Shown: positions 1 through 8,428 of the stretch, piece after piece
Layout: every line of letters begins with the position of its first letter
How positions within the stretch are numbered: position 1 is the stretch's first letter
DNA from: a virus
Direction: 5' to 3' (one strand)
IMG/VR virus record: IMGVR_UViG_3300009788_000107
Location: 1-63,572 of that record
DNA: 63,572 nucleotides
Program-made: the position numbers and the translations under genes
The notes under the pieces: generated by a model
What the model was told of the DNA's origin: nothing
The model's input: only the letters and a program-made list of their open reading frames with translations
Databases searched by the model: none

Positions 1-574
1 CCCCCTCCCAGACTTCCCCGCCCGCTCGCGTGCTGTCTTGTTTTGGTGACACCTTCGGCACAAGCTCTGCCTGTTCAGCTTCGCCCGGCGAAGTTTCTCG
101 TTCCCTCTCCACGGTTCGACGTGGTCGCAGTCAGTCGCAGGGGTGATCCGCCCTTGCTCGACACACAGGCTGTTATGGGGATCCGGGATCCGCTCATCGC
201 GATCGCCGCATAGGGGATACCGCCTCAGGTGTCGCTTCGCTGTGCGTTTCCACCAGGCATCGTAGCCCCTGGTGTGTGCGCTCGAGCGTCCGGCTCGAGG
301 GGATCGGCCTTCGGACCGGCATCGGTCACAGAACGGCGTCCCGCTCCCGTTGCATCCTGGGGTCGGACACTGTCGCTTCAGGGCTTCCGGCATGGCTCGG
401 GGGATCAGGATCGGCCATCCGGATCGGAGGGGACGGCGATCAAGGGGATGAGCTGTCCGAGGGCTATCGCTCTGACCTGGAGAGGACGGCGCGAGGGAGG
501 AGGGATCTTGTCTGGGTTCGGCTCTCGCTTTGGCTCGTCTGTTACTGGAGGGGATCCCTCCACAGGGATCGGCA
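1..574. other. Non-coding end region rich in GGGATC/GGGGAT motifs
   Basis: No convincing gene is seen here; the plus-strand open frames are arginine/serine/glycine-rich and lack ribosome sites. From about 177 to 602 the motif GGGATC or GGGGAT recurs at least ten times on the plus strand (for example near 177, 185, 213, 299, 402, 445, 501, 550, 564, 577 and 597). If the genome is circular or circularly permuted, this block lies between the last virion gene (575-1219) and the terminase operon at the right end. A packaging, origin or regulatory region would fit, but that is inference. Confidence 0.55.
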
Positions 575-1219
575 CTAGGGATCGGCCTCCTCTGAGGGGG
601 ATAGGCCGGAGATCTCCTCGAACAGCTGGTGAATCTCGACGCTCGCCTGGTGTGTGATCGACGCACCATGAGCATCGCCCTTATCCTTCAACCTGGTAGC
701 AGCATCGAACAGGGAATGACTAGCCTTCTCCAAACCGAGAGCGATACTCTTCAGAACAGCTCCTGCCTCCTGGCCTTGTGTGTGTCCCCCTCTCAGGTAG
801 GCGTCGAGGCGTACCGCGATGTGGTCCTGTGCGTGTGTGAGCCAGAGCCAGGCGAGGCGCTGGTCGGCCTGTGGTATCTCATGCGCGTCGGTCACGTCGA
901 CAGGTACCACACGCCGACGCTGGTCCCTGAGGAAGTCGAGCGCCGCTGTGTACTGTGTGGCTATGCCCTCGGCCCGATCTTTTATATTGTCCATCGCCAG
1001 CCGCCGCCGCTCGAGAGGAGAACAATCGGCGCAACCTGGACACAGTCGAACCGATCCAGGCGCGCTACCTGGGATTTTCCCGCTCCCGTCGCATAGGGGG
1101 AGGCCTTCAGCGAGGCGCTTCGCTGTGATCGCATCCTTCGCGAACGTAACACGGGATCGGCCGATTGGCTCGGCCGCTGGCTCCAGGTCGGCATCTATTC
1201 GATCTGATAGGTCGCTCAT
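575..1219 (-). CDS. Hypothetical protein with half zinc-finger motif
   Basis: This gene encodes 214 residues with no recognised family. Residues about 43-67 contain CDGSG and, further on, CPGCADC, like one half of a DnaJ-type zinc finger. The rest is mainly helical and charged. The ATG is preceded by GGACGGAGG about nine bases upstream, a strong ribosome site. It is the last gene of the leftmost virion cassette. It ends in TAG, with an in-frame TAA ten codons further on. Confidence 0.7.
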   Translation of the reverse strand: MSDLSDRIDADLEPAAEPIGRSRVTFAKDAITAKRLAEGLPLCDGSGKIPGSAPGSVRLCPGCADCSPLERRRLAMDNIKDRAEGIATQYTAALDFLRDQRRRVVPVDVTDAHEIPQADQRLAWLWLTHAQDHIAVRLDAYLRGGHTQGQEAGAVLKSIALGLEKASHSLFDAATRLKDKGDAHGASITHQASVEIHQLFEEISGLSPSEEADP

Positions 1220-1324
1220 AGGAAAGGTCCTCCGTCCGTACGATCGTACCGCTATGGGAGGCGCGCCGTCGATGCCCTCAAAGGTTGCGAGGCCTCAACT
1301 TATTCGAGGATTCTATCGAGGAAC

Positions 1325-1346
1325 TGTTCCCACCGTGAAGGGAACA
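1325..1346. other. Hairpin in 1220-1411 gap
   Basis: TGTTCCC at 1325-1331 pairs with GGGAACA at 1340-1346 across an eight-base loop, between two genes. It could be a weak terminator or processing site. There is no T-run, so terminator function is doubtful. Confidence 0.35.
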
Positions 1347-1411
1347 CAGCGCGGCGAATCCAGTAATACATATCAGTTCGACACCTACCGGCCAGCCAGT
1401 AGCGAAGGCGT

Positions 1412-1699
1412 TCACTCATTCGTGATCCGGATCTGCAGAACCGCGTCTTCCTCGAGGCCGGTCGCCGTGGTTATGTGAACCTCGATATCGTGACAGACGC
1501 CGACAACTCCCTTCGCCGGAAGTCTCACACTGGCCGAGGTCGTGGTGAAGCTCTCCGACACGAGAGGACCGATCGCGGCCGGGATCGTCCACACAGCGGC
1601 GGCGATCGTGTCGCTCCCACGCTTGGCGAGCCATCTCGCCCAGTTGATCGTATGCAGTGAGATCGAGTCTGGGTCCTTCCGCTGTGAACCGACTCTCAT
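1412..1699 (-). CDS. Phage fibre-tail adaptor-like protein
   Basis: This 95-residue protein has the layout of small phage proteins annotated as fibre-tail adaptors. Near the N-terminus are KDPDS and NWARWLA, then DTIAAAVWTIP, then a beta-rich half ending in LQIRIT. Such proteins are virion components encoded beside tail fibre genes. AAGGGGG stands eight bases before the ATG. Neighbours are a lipoprotein and the repeat protein, which supports a role in host attachment. The family assignment is from remembered motif layout, not a search. Confidence 0.6.
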   Translation of the reverse strand: MRVGSQRKDPDSISLHTINWARWLAKRGSDTIAAAVWTIPAAIGPLVSESFTTTSASVRLPAKGVVGVCHDIEVHITTATGLEEDAVLQIRITNE

Positions 1700-1715
1700 C
1701 AGGGATCCCCCTTTT

Positions 1716-2171
1716 CTACGCGTTCACTATCCATCGGAAGACGTCAGAATCGGACGCCCTTCCATCAGAACAAGTCAGGCTCGGTGAAAACGGCGAACTG
1801 TCAGCAGATGAGCTAGTGATCTCGCCTGAGATTAGCCCCGTTCCCGAATCTTGCTGAAGTCCTCTCGGTAGACCGGACGCGCTGAATGTGACCGTGTCAT
1901 CTTCGTCGGGATCGACGCAGCGAACGAGGAGCGAGACCTGGTCACCCGCGTCGTTCGTTTGGTCGGGCGGAATAATCAGGACCGGGCGTCGATTCTGGCT
2001 GTCGCTATCGTCGTCGCCCTTGTCGCCGCTGTGATCATCGTGGTCGTTGATCACGGTCGTGTTGACTTCGACGTCAATCTCGATTGGATCCGGTCCAATA
2101 GGGATCGCCTCTTCACAGCCAACGGCAAACACCGCCAGGACGACGATCGTGACGTACGTTCGTGTTTTCAT
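1716..2171 (-). CDS. Lipoprotein with putative Ig-like domain
   Basis: The N-terminus MKTRTYVTIVVLAVFAVGC is a lipoprotein signal peptide with lipobox AVGC, so the mature protein would begin at Cys19 and be lipid-anchored. Residues about 35-60 are an Asp/His/Ser-rich linker. Residues about 62-150 resemble the putative Ig (cadherin-like) fold, with DQVSLLVRCVDPDEDD and GLPRGLQQDSGTGLISGE as the typical signature. AGGGAGAAG precedes the ATG. Phage lipoproteins often act in superinfection exclusion, but here the context is virion genes and the role is unknown. Confidence 0.65.
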   Translation of the reverse strand: MKTRTYVTIVVLAVFAVGCEEAIPIGPDPIEIDVEVNTTVINDHDDHSGDKGDDDSDSQNRRPVLIIPPDQTNDAGDQVSLLVRCVDPDEDDTVTFSASGLPRGLQQDSGTGLISGEITSSSADSSPFSPSLTCSDGRASDSDVFRWIVNA

Positions 2172-2205
2172 CTTCTTCTCCCTTTCTTGTTTTTAGAACT
2201 CTATA

Positions 2206-4683
2206 TCATCCGTTTCTCGGGACGACTCGCACCGGATCCAGCGCTGGAACGTTCGCGACCGGGTCTCTCGCTGGAACATCCGAACTCGGCGGCGTTTCGA
2301 TGAGCGCCTGGCCCGACTGTCCGGTCGCCGCCGCGATCGCGACGCCCGCTGAAGCCATCACAGCGGCGTGAGTCGAGATCCCGACTCCAGAGACCGTCGC
2401 GAGTCCGACAGAAGACGCCGCCGAGCCCGAGAGGAGCGCCTGGCCGACACCGGAGACAGAGGCGACGCCATTCGACGCCGCGACCGCATGTCGGCCCGTT
2501 TCGCCGTCTCCAGCGTTTACTGAGACGCCGTTCGCGTTCGCGACACCCGCGTGAGTCGATCGCCCGATGCCGGAGTTCACCGAGACGCCCGCGCTTGACC
2601 CGACGCCCGCTCGGATGCTCGCCCCGACCCCTGAGACAGCTCCGACGCCGCTCGAGGACCCCACGCCAGCGACGATGGCCTCGCCGACGCCGGATCCGAC
2701 GCCAGCGCCCGCTGAGGACGCGATCGCGGCGTGAGTAGACCTCCCGACCCCTGTTCCGACTCCCGAGCCGCTCGCGGAGGCGACAGCCGCCGCTGTCGAA
2801 CGTCCGACACCCGATCCGACCCCGACTCCGGCCGAACTCATCGCGGCCGAGTGAATCGAGCGCCCGACACCGCTCACAGCGGCGACGCCGTCCGAGGACC
2901 CAACTCCGGCGACGACTTCCTTCGCCTCACCGACCCCGAGGACCGTCGCGAGGCCCGCTGAAGCGCCGACCGCATGGATCCCGGTCTCACCGTCCGCTGA
3001 GGCCGTCGCGACGCCTGAGGAGGCGGCGACCGCCGCGTGAGTCGACCTCCCGGCCCCTAAGACGGCCGCGACGCCGTCAGAGGACGCGACAGCCGCCCGT
3101 ATCGACGCGCCGACGCCGGAGACCGCTCCCGCGCCGTTCGAGGAGCCGACCGCATGTCTCCCGGTCTCCCCGATCCCGGTGACGACCGCGACACCGTCTG
3201 AGGAGCCGTCTCCGGCCGCTGTGGAGATTCCGACGCCGGTCGCCGTCCCGATACCATCAGAGGAGCCGTCTCCGGCGACACGAGGCGCGCCGACGCCGAA
3301 AGCGACCCCTTCCCCGGCCGCTGACGCGACAGCGGCGTGAGTGGACCGGCCGACCCCGTCGTTCGAGGAGACGCCAGCGCTCGACGCGGTCGCTGAGACG
3401 ATCTGAACGGCGACACCGACACCAGAGACCGCCGCCGAGCCGTCCGAAGAGCCGACGCCGTTCCAGATCGCGTTCCCGACCCCTGTCGCGACACCAGCAC
3501 CGTTCGAGGCTCCGACAGCCCCATAAGTCGACCGCCCGACGCCTGAGGCGACACCAGCGCCCGCTGAAGCGCCGACAGCGTGTCTCCCGGTCTCGCCGAC
3601 CCCTGAGACCGACGCGACACCGTTCGAGACCGCCTCGGAGCCTGAGAGCGCCTCACCGACACCAGAGACAGTCGCAACGCCCGCTGAAGCGGCGACCGCG
3701 TGTCGTCCAGTCTCTCCGTCGCCCGAAACAGCCGCGACACCGTCCGAGGAGGCGTCGGCCGCGTGAGTTAATCGGCCGACCCCGTCGTTCGTCGAAACCC
3801 CGTCGCTCGACGCGTCTCCGGCGTGTGTCGACCTCCCGACGCCAGTTCCGACAGCTACGCCGACCGAGGACCCGGCCCCGCCTCGGATACTGGCTCCGAC
3901 GCCAGCGTTCGCCGAGACGCCAGCAGAGGAGGCGACCGCCGCATGAGTCGAGCGCCCGATTCCGGTCGCGACACCAGCGCCAGCGGAAGCAGCGTCGGCC
4001 GCGTGAGTCGAGATCCCGACTCCAAGCGCGACGCCTTCGCCGTCTGAAGAGCCGACCGCGTGTCGACCTGTCTCACCGACACCTGTAGCTGTGCCGACGC
4101 CGTCTGAGGAGCCGTCCCCCGCTCGAACGCTTGCGCCAACTCCGTTGACCGCCGCGACGCCGTCTGATGACGCGACCGCGAGTCGACCCGCTTCACCGTC
4201 CCCTGAGACGGTCGCGACCCCATCTGAAGAGAAGTCTGCCGCCGCTGTCGAGATCCCGACGCCGGTCCCGACTCCAGCCCCCGCGCTGGCGGCGGCGGCG
4301 GCGTGTGTGGAGATCCCGATACCGTCTGTCGTCGCGGCTCCGGCCGAGGACCCGACTCCGGACCTGATACTGGCTCCAACGCCAGCGTTCGCGGAGACAC
4401 CAGCACTCGCCGCGACCGCTGCATGAGTCGATCGGCCGATTCCGGTCGCGACACTAGTGCCAACGCTGGAGGCGGTCGCCGCGTGAGTTGAGATCCCAAT
4501 CGACGCCACCACAGCGACGCCAGCGGCGCTCGCGACAGCGGCGACGATCGATCGGCCGACACCTGTCCCGACTCCGGCTCCAGCCGACGACATCGCGCCG
4601 GACTGAATGTCGGGACCGCCGAAGAGCTGGAGAGGGAGTCCAGTCTTCGGCCCGAACGGTTGACCGCGTCCGAAGATCGCCAT
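2206..4683 (-). CDS. Giant 20-residue tandem-repeat protein (37 repeats)
   Basis: This 825-residue protein has a 40-residue head (MAIFGRGQPFGPKTGLP...), 37 consecutive repeats covering residues 41-785, and a 40-residue Pro/Asp/Val-rich tail. The repeats are exactly 20 residues except three that carry one or two extra residues. The approximate consensus is GVGRSTHAAVASSAGVATVS. Gly1, Gly3, Ser13 and Gly15 are nearly invariant; positions 4-8 vary between a few classes (RSTHA, ISTHA, ASIRA, ETGRH, EAL/EAI). The regular Gly/Ser/Ala/Val pattern predicts a beta-solenoid or rod. The position at the end of the fibre cassette suggests a virion fibre or surface filament. No function is known to me. Confidence 0.8.
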   Translation of the reverse strand: MAIFGRGQPFGPKTGLPLQLFGGPDIQSGAMSSAGAGVGTGVGRSIVAAVASAAGVAVVASIGISTHAATASSVGTSVATGIGRSTHAAVAASAGVSANAGVGASIRSGVGSSAGAATTDGIGISTHAAAAASAGAGVGTGVGISTAAADFSSDGVATVSGDGEAGRLAVASSDGVAAVNGVGASVRAGDGSSDGVGTATGVGETGRHAVGSSDGEGVALGVGISTHAADAASAGAGVATGIGRSTHAAVASSAGVSANAGVGASIRGGAGSSVGVAVGTGVGRSTHAGDASSDGVSTNDGVGRLTHAADASSDGVAAVSGDGETGRHAVAASAGVATVSGVGEALSGSEAVSNGVASVSGVGETGRHAVGASAGAGVASGVGRSTYGAVGASNGAGVATGVGNAIWNGVGSSDGSAAVSGVGVAVQIVSATASSAGVSSNDGVGRSTHAAVASAAGEGVAFGVGAPRVAGDGSSDGIGTATGVGISTAAGDGSSDGVAVVTGIGETGRHAVGSSNGAGAVSGVGASIRAAVASSDGVAAVLGAGRSTHAAVAASSGVATASADGETGIHAVGASAGLATVLGVGEAKEVVAGVGSSDGVAAVSGVGRSIHSAAMSSAGVGVGSGVGRSTAAAVASASGSGVGTGVGRSTHAAIASSAGAGVGSGVGEAIVAGVGSSSGVGAVSGVGASIRAGVGSSAGVSVNSGIGRSTHAGVANANGVSVNAGDGETGRHAVAASNGVASVSGVGQALLSGSAASSVGLATVSGVGISTHAAVMASAGVAIAAATGQSGQALIETPPSSDVPARDPVANVPALDPVRVVPRNG
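2329..4563 (-). repeat. 60-bp coding tandem repeat array, 37 units
   Basis: The DNA encoding the repeat protein has a 60-bp period, so successive units line up, with recurring CCGAC(A/G)CC near each unit boundary on the plus strand. Units are diverged but share long identical stretches, which should allow recombination to change copy number. The array is purely coding and has no constant repeat with unique spacers. Confidence 0.85.
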
Positions 4684-4697
4684 TCGCTACTCGATGA

Positions 4698-5204
4698 TCA
4701 GATGTTGATGATCACGTAACAGACGACGTTCACCGCCGCCGCGAACGTGTTCCGGATCCGGAGGTTGGTATCGTGATCCACCTTCGGCCGCTCGCCCAGA
4801 GGCCACTGTTTGACGTACTGATTGAGGCCCATGATGTACTGCTGGTCGAAACGGCGAACCGCCGTGACGGTTCCCTCCGCTGTCGCGGTGAATCCGGTCG
4901 CCGCCGTTCCGAGTGTGACGCGAAGCTCGGTGTCGACCGCTTCCGCGTCGGGGTCGCCGGTCTTGTTGATCCCCGACGCCACATGGGCTGTGACCGTTGC
5001 GTTGATCGCGCCGGTATCGATCAGCTCGACCGCGCCGGGAGCCGCGAGCGCGGAGAGATCACCCGACCATCCCCACTCGACGACCTCGAACTTCTTCGAG
5101 GCCTGGACCTGGAGCATCGTCCGAAGGGACGTCGTTGAGTCGACGCCGGGGATCGCGATCGTCGGGTTTGCCGCGCCATTGAAAATCGTTAGCCGTTGTC
5201 CCAT
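4698..5204 (-). CDS. Putative virion structural protein
   Basis: This 168-residue protein has no enzyme motif. It has a beta-rich N-terminal half and a C-terminus with FDQQYIMGLNQYVKQWPLGE followed by a hydrophobic end. Repeated GGAGT/GGAGG motifs precede the ATG. It lies between the repeat protein and a LamG-type protein, so a fibre or tail role is inferred from position only. Confidence 0.6.
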   Translation of the reverse strand: MGQRLTIFNGAANPTIAIPGVDSTTSLRTMLQVQASKKFEVVEWGWSGDLSALAAPGAVELIDTGAINATVTAHVASGINKTGDPDAEAVDTELRVTLGTAATGFTATAEGTVTAVRRFDQQYIMGLNQYVKQWPLGERPKVDHDTNLRIRNTFAAAVNVVCYVIINI

Positions 5205-5257
5205 TCCTCACTCCTTCTCTAACCTCCTTTCGTCCGTCCGTGAGGCGCGTATGGTTG

Positions 5258-6472
5258 TTAGAAGTAGCTCGCCCTCTTCACCGCCTGGTTTAGTTGCGCC
5301 GACCGGATCGGAAAAGCAGAGGGCGGGGCCGGAGTGTAGTCGACCATCGCCCACACCGCCGTAATAAAAAAGTCGCGACCGGCGCCGCTCGTCACCCGGT
5401 TGCCGCCGATCTGCCAGATGTTGATATTCGCGAAAGTTTCAGAGGCAGGTGTGGCCCCGTAGGCGCGAGAAGTGGCGGGGCCGTGTATCTGGTAGGCCAC
5501 CGCGAGAGAACCATCGACCTGTATCTCGTTATCGATCGAGTTCCGTCGGTCGATCGAGTTCATGGTTTTTCCGGACCCGTTGGTGCGATTAGCTGAGAAG
5601 ATGATCGCCGCAGCGTTAATCGTGTCGGAGGCCCCGATGGTCTCGGAACCATGCCCCGCTTGAGCTGCATCGAAGTCCTCGATGTCCGCCGTCTGTCGAG
5701 TATTCGCCCCCGTATCTGACGCGTCCGCTTCGGTCGTGGCCCCATCCGGTGGAGTGTCGTCCCATAAGGGACCAACGTCGGACCCGCTGGATTTATTCCA
5801 CGCGTCGTAGGTAGGGGTTCCCCCTGTAATCGGCTGGCGCACGATGCACTGACCGGCTCCGAAAAAGACGCTGCCGGGGGCATCGCCAGAGATGACATCA
5901 TCAAAGAAGAAGTCGACGCCCTGACCGTTACGATCAGCGACCTTCCCCAAGCGACACGCCCCCAGTGATGCGCTAGCGCCAAACGCCGCCTCGATATTGG
6001 TGTGCTCAGCCGCGCCATCTATTTCAACGGACACCTGGTCGTCGCTCCCGGCCCCTGCGTTTAAGTCGAACTTCACGTCAAGGCGATACCACTGGTCGAG
6101 GCTAAGAACCGTCGTGCCGCTCGCCTGGAGCGCTCCGCCAGTCGGGAGATACACGTTGATCTGCCCTGCGCTGTCTTGGCGCAGTTCAAATAACTCGGTC
6201 CCGCTGGAGCTAAGTGCGACGAAGAACGGCTCATCGTTGGCAGATGGGCGTGCCGCGACTAGAAAATAGAACCGCCAAAACTGGACCGTACCGCCTCCCG
6301 CCGCTTGTTCCGCGAGGTCAACGAACCCGGTCCCGGTCGTCGTCGGGTTGGTGCGGAGGGAGAACGCCCCGGTGCGGAAGGTGCTGGACGAGACCTCAAC
6401 AGTCCCCGTCGAGGATTCAACCTCGCCGAGATCGCCTGTCTCGAACCCGGTCAGTATATTAACGTCTGACAT
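5258..6472 (-). CDS. LamG/concanavalin A-like phage adhesin
   Basis: This gene encodes 404 residues. Residues about 1-200 look like a laminin-G/jelly-roll fold: GFETGDLGEV, WRFYFLVAARPSANDEPFF, LSLDQWYRLDVKFDLNAG and FFFDDVISG are typical strand and turn segments of sugar-binding LamG-like domains. The C-terminal half is beta-rich and resembles the distal part of phage structural proteins. A carbohydrate-binding tail or fibre protein is likely. It is co-directional with small fibre genes on both sides. Confidence 0.7.
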   Translation of the reverse strand: MSDVNILTGFETGDLGEVESSTGTVEVSSSTFRTGAFSLRTNPTTTGTGFVDLAEQAAGGGTVQFWRFYFLVAARPSANDEPFFVALSSSGTELFELRQDSAGQINVYLPTGGALQASGTTVLSLDQWYRLDVKFDLNAGAGSDDQVSVEIDGAAEHTNIEAAFGASASLGACRLGKVADRNGQGVDFFFDDVISGDAPGSVFFGAGQCIVRQPITGGTPTYDAWNKSSGSDVGPLWDDTPPDGATTEADASDTGANTRQTADIEDFDAAQAGHGSETIGASDTINAAAIIFSANRTNGSGKTMNSIDRRNSIDNEIQVDGSLAVAYQIHGPATSRAYGATPASETFANINIWQIGGNRVTSGAGRDFFITAVWAMVDYTPAPPSAFPIRSAQLNQAVKRASYF

Positions 6473-6482
6473 CAGTCGCCTC

Positions 6483-6809
6483 TCACGGGATCGGGCTATT
6501 GCTGATGGTGACGTCGATCAGAAAAGGGTTTTTGCTGCGGACGTGACTCTTGGCGTAGGCCTCCCAGACGCGTTGCCCGTTCAGGGGATCGTCGGGGATG
6601 GCGACCACAACCGACAAGCGGTCCTGGAGCCATTGGTCGACCCATACCTCAATCTCGGATAGCGTCCCATTCCGGACGCTTCCGGGGACATCGAGCCGGT
6701 CGAGCGTGACGATTTGCGGCCGGAGTGCTGTCGGATGCGGATGGGAAAACTCGATCCGGAGGCCGGTCCCGTCTGGGTTCAGCGGCCCGATCTTCCGATA
6801 CAACGGCAC
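6483..6809 (-). CDS. Hypothetical protein, GTG start
   Basis: This 108-residue protein of unknown function begins VPLYRKIGPLNP. The open frame extends upstream, but that part overlaps the preceding gene and is arginine-rich, so the GTG at 6809 is chosen. It has AGGG about eight bases upstream and lies ten bases after the TAG of the preceding gene. It is predicted beta-rich, with ILVDVTISNSPIP-like character at the end. Position suggests a tail or fibre accessory protein. Confidence 0.55.
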   Translation of the reverse strand: MPLYRKIGPLNPDGTGLRIEFSHPHPTALRPQIVTLDRLDVPGSVRNGTLSEIEVWVDQWLQDRLSVVVAIPDDPLNGQRVWEAYAKSHVRSKNPFLIDVTISNSPIP

Positions 6810-6819
6810 GGTTTCTGCC

Positions 6820-7077
6820 CTACCGCCCGAGGACCTTCCGTCGCGCCTCGAGCTGTGCAGCCTTGATGATCTCGGGGTCGGTTTCGCCCTCCGCAACACA
6901 CTTCTTGACCGCGTCGACCATCGCTTCCTCGACGATCTTCGCGAGGGGACTGGATCCGGTCGCGGCGCGGCCAACTGCGACGCCGGTCGCCGCGACGATC
7001 CGAGGCTTCCCTTCCCCGTCGATCTTCAGTACGCCGACGTCGTCCTTCGTGATCGTTTGCTTCTCACGTTTCGTCAT
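6820..7077 (-). CDS. Hypothetical small basic protein
   Basis: This 85-residue protein begins MTKREKQTITKDDVG, with an acidic helical C-terminal half (IVEEAMVDAVKKC, EIIKAAQLEARRKV). It overlaps the end of the preceding gene by 14 bases, which suggests coupled translation. It ends in TAG. No family is recognised. Confidence 0.6.
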   Translation of the reverse strand: MTKREKQTITKDDVGVLKIDGEGKPRIVAATGVAVGRAATGSSPLAKIVEEAMVDAVKKCVAEGETDPEIIKAAQLEARRKVLGR

Positions 7078-7381
7078 GATGATCTCGCTCCCACTGTTTC
7101 TGATCAGGGTCGACGGCTTCCGCGCCCGTGACCTGGATCTTCATACCGAGACCGCCGTCGCGCTCGGTCCCCCTCAGCTCTTCGACCCGACGCTCGCACG
7201 CCTGGAGAACCAGCGGCCGACACAGGCCCGCGAGTTCCGCCCGTTGTGCGCGAATCGCGCCGTCGACCGTCTCCGTATGTCGAAGGCCGATCATGATCTG
7301 GAGGACGCTGTTCCGCCTCATGATCGTGACCTGTTCCTCCCAGGTCACAGCGCGACGCGGCGTCGGGTCGAAGTGTGCCAC
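7064..7381 (-). CDS. Hypothetical protein, GTG start
   Basis: This 105-residue protein begins with a GTG (MAHFDPTPRRAVTWEEQ). The start sits five bases after AGGA, within the palindrome CCTAGGTACCTAGG that also contains the stop codon of the upstream gene. It is helical and charged with no recognised motif. Confidence 0.55.
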   Translation of the reverse strand: MAHFDPTPRRAVTWEEQVTIMRRNSVLQIMIGLRHTETVDGAIRAQRAELAGLCRPLVLQACERRVEELRGTERDGGLGMKIQVTGAEAVDPDQKQWERDHHDET

Positions 7382-7386
7382 GGTTC

Positions 7387-7400
7387 CTAGGTACCTAGGC
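7387..7400. promoter_or_regulatory. Perfect palindrome CCTAGGTACCTAGG
   Basis: This 14-bp perfect palindrome spans the junction of two genes: it contains the TAG stop of 7395-7823 and the ribosome site of 7064-7381. Close relatives lie at about 20270-20281 and immediately after the major capsid stop (about 54633-54647). A protein-binding site is possible. Confidence 0.35.
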
Positions 7401-7823
7401 CTCGGTGATCGTCGACGCGGTCGTGAGTCGCGGTGTCACGCCGGACGAGACGACAATGTTCGGCGTGACCGTCCCGTGATAGAACGAGACGCCCGCTGTC
7501 GTGAGGAGCTTCCCGCAGATGAAATGCGTCTCGGTTTCCCCGCCGCCTGTCGCCTCGGTAAAGTCGATATTCGCGGCCGGTGAGGTTGAGCCGCCCGACG
7601 CCGCCGCCCAGCCAGCCGGACGAGCGACCGCTTGGCGAGCGTAGGACGTGTACGCGGCTTCGCTCGTGATCTGTGTTCCGGCATCGCCAGGGTCCGCCGT
7701 GTGTAGCGACACATGAATATCGGTGTTCGGCGACGCCGCCGCGTTGTCCCAGATGTTCGCGAGCGCAACGGCGCGAAACAGAATGTCGAGTACGGAGTTT
7801 TCGTAGGTATCGGATTTGCTCAT
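7395..7823 (-). CDS. Phage virion-associated protein (fibre/tail type)
   Basis: This 142-residue protein resembles a common small phage structural protein. It begins with SVLDILFRAVALANIWDNAA, continues with HVSLHTADPGDAGTQ and SEAAYTSYARQAVARP, then a beta-rich end with VSFYHGTVTPNIVVSSG. Such proteins are usually encoded among tail fibre genes. AGAGGG precedes the ATG. It ends in TAG inside a palindrome. The exact role in the virion is unknown. Confidence 0.65.
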   Translation of the reverse strand: MSKSDTYENSVLDILFRAVALANIWDNAAASPNTDIHVSLHTADPGDAGTQITSEAAYTSYARQAVARPAGWAAASGGSTSPAANIDFTEATGGGETETHFICGKLLTTAGVSFYHGTVTPNIVVSSGVTPRLTTASTITEA

Positions 7824-7984
7824 GGCGCTATCCCTCTCTTGGAGCGGGTGAACGGGGAGAGAGATCGAGGGGAGGGGTCGAGCGGATCGAGCGCCTCTGT
7901 GTTCACCGTCGCGAACCCTCTAGTCGATTCTCGGGTTTCCGATCTCCGTCCGCAACGTCCGTCCTACATCGCCCACTATACCGA
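7824..7984. other. Gap without recognisable gene
   Basis: These 161 bases separate the early operon end from the virion cassette. They contain copies of the GGACGGAC motif on the minus strand but no open frame of note. A leader or promoter region is possible; I see no clear sigma70 promoter. Confidence 0.4.
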
Positions 7985-8428
7985 TCAGGAGAGCTTCGCG
8001 CCAGGTGGGAGGACGAGGTTCGGCCTCGCGATCGCCGACCCCCTCAGCCGTTCGAGCTGTGCCGCCTTCTCGGCTTCGGTCTGATCCCGAACCGTCACTG
8101 TGAGGATTGACGTCTCGCCGTTCAGGTTCATGAACACCCGCTCGTCCCCGTCGATCCCCTTCATCGTCTCGGCCGGGACGACGAGCCGCTTCAGCTCCGG
8201 AGGCGGCGTATCGCCCTCGGCGACCTCGCCCTGGTCGACGACCTCGCCGACCCCCCGAACGAGTCCCGCGATCGCGATGATACTGTGCCGCTTCCACTCC
8301 AAGAGTTCCGAGAATTGAGCCTGAAGGTTGTCGAAGCGCGCCTTCAGTCCCGCCTGGCTCTCGGGGTGAATCCCCATCACGATCGGTGGTCCCTTCCCGC
8401 CGCCTCGTCCGTTCCACGGTCCGCCCAT
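7985..8428 (-). CDS. Hypothetical protein
   Basis: This gene encodes 147 residues. The ATG at 8428 overlaps the TGA of the previous gene (TGATG), and a GAGGGGGAA ribosome site is adjacent; a GTG one codon upstream is possible. It has a helical N-terminal half (LQAQFSELLEWKRHSI) and a C-terminal region with an EKAAQLERLRG helix. No family is recognised. Confidence 0.6.
   Translation of the reverse strand: MGGPWNGRGGGKGPPIVMGIHPESQAGLKARFDNLQAQFSELLEWKRHSIIAIAGLVRGVGEVVDQGEVAEGDTPPPELKRLVVPAETMKGIDGDERVFMNLNGETSILTVTVRDQTEAEKAAQLERLRGSAIARPNLVLPPGAKLS

Noticed and set aside
1-574. Plus-strand frames 229-657 and 276-578
   Set aside because: They are low-complexity Arg/Ser/Gly products of the GGGATC motifs with no ribosome sites.
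2329-4563. 60-base periodicity looking like a CRISPR or satellite array
   Set aside because: The period is exactly 20 codons in one open frame, has no unique spacers, and encodes conserved residues, so it is a coding repeat.
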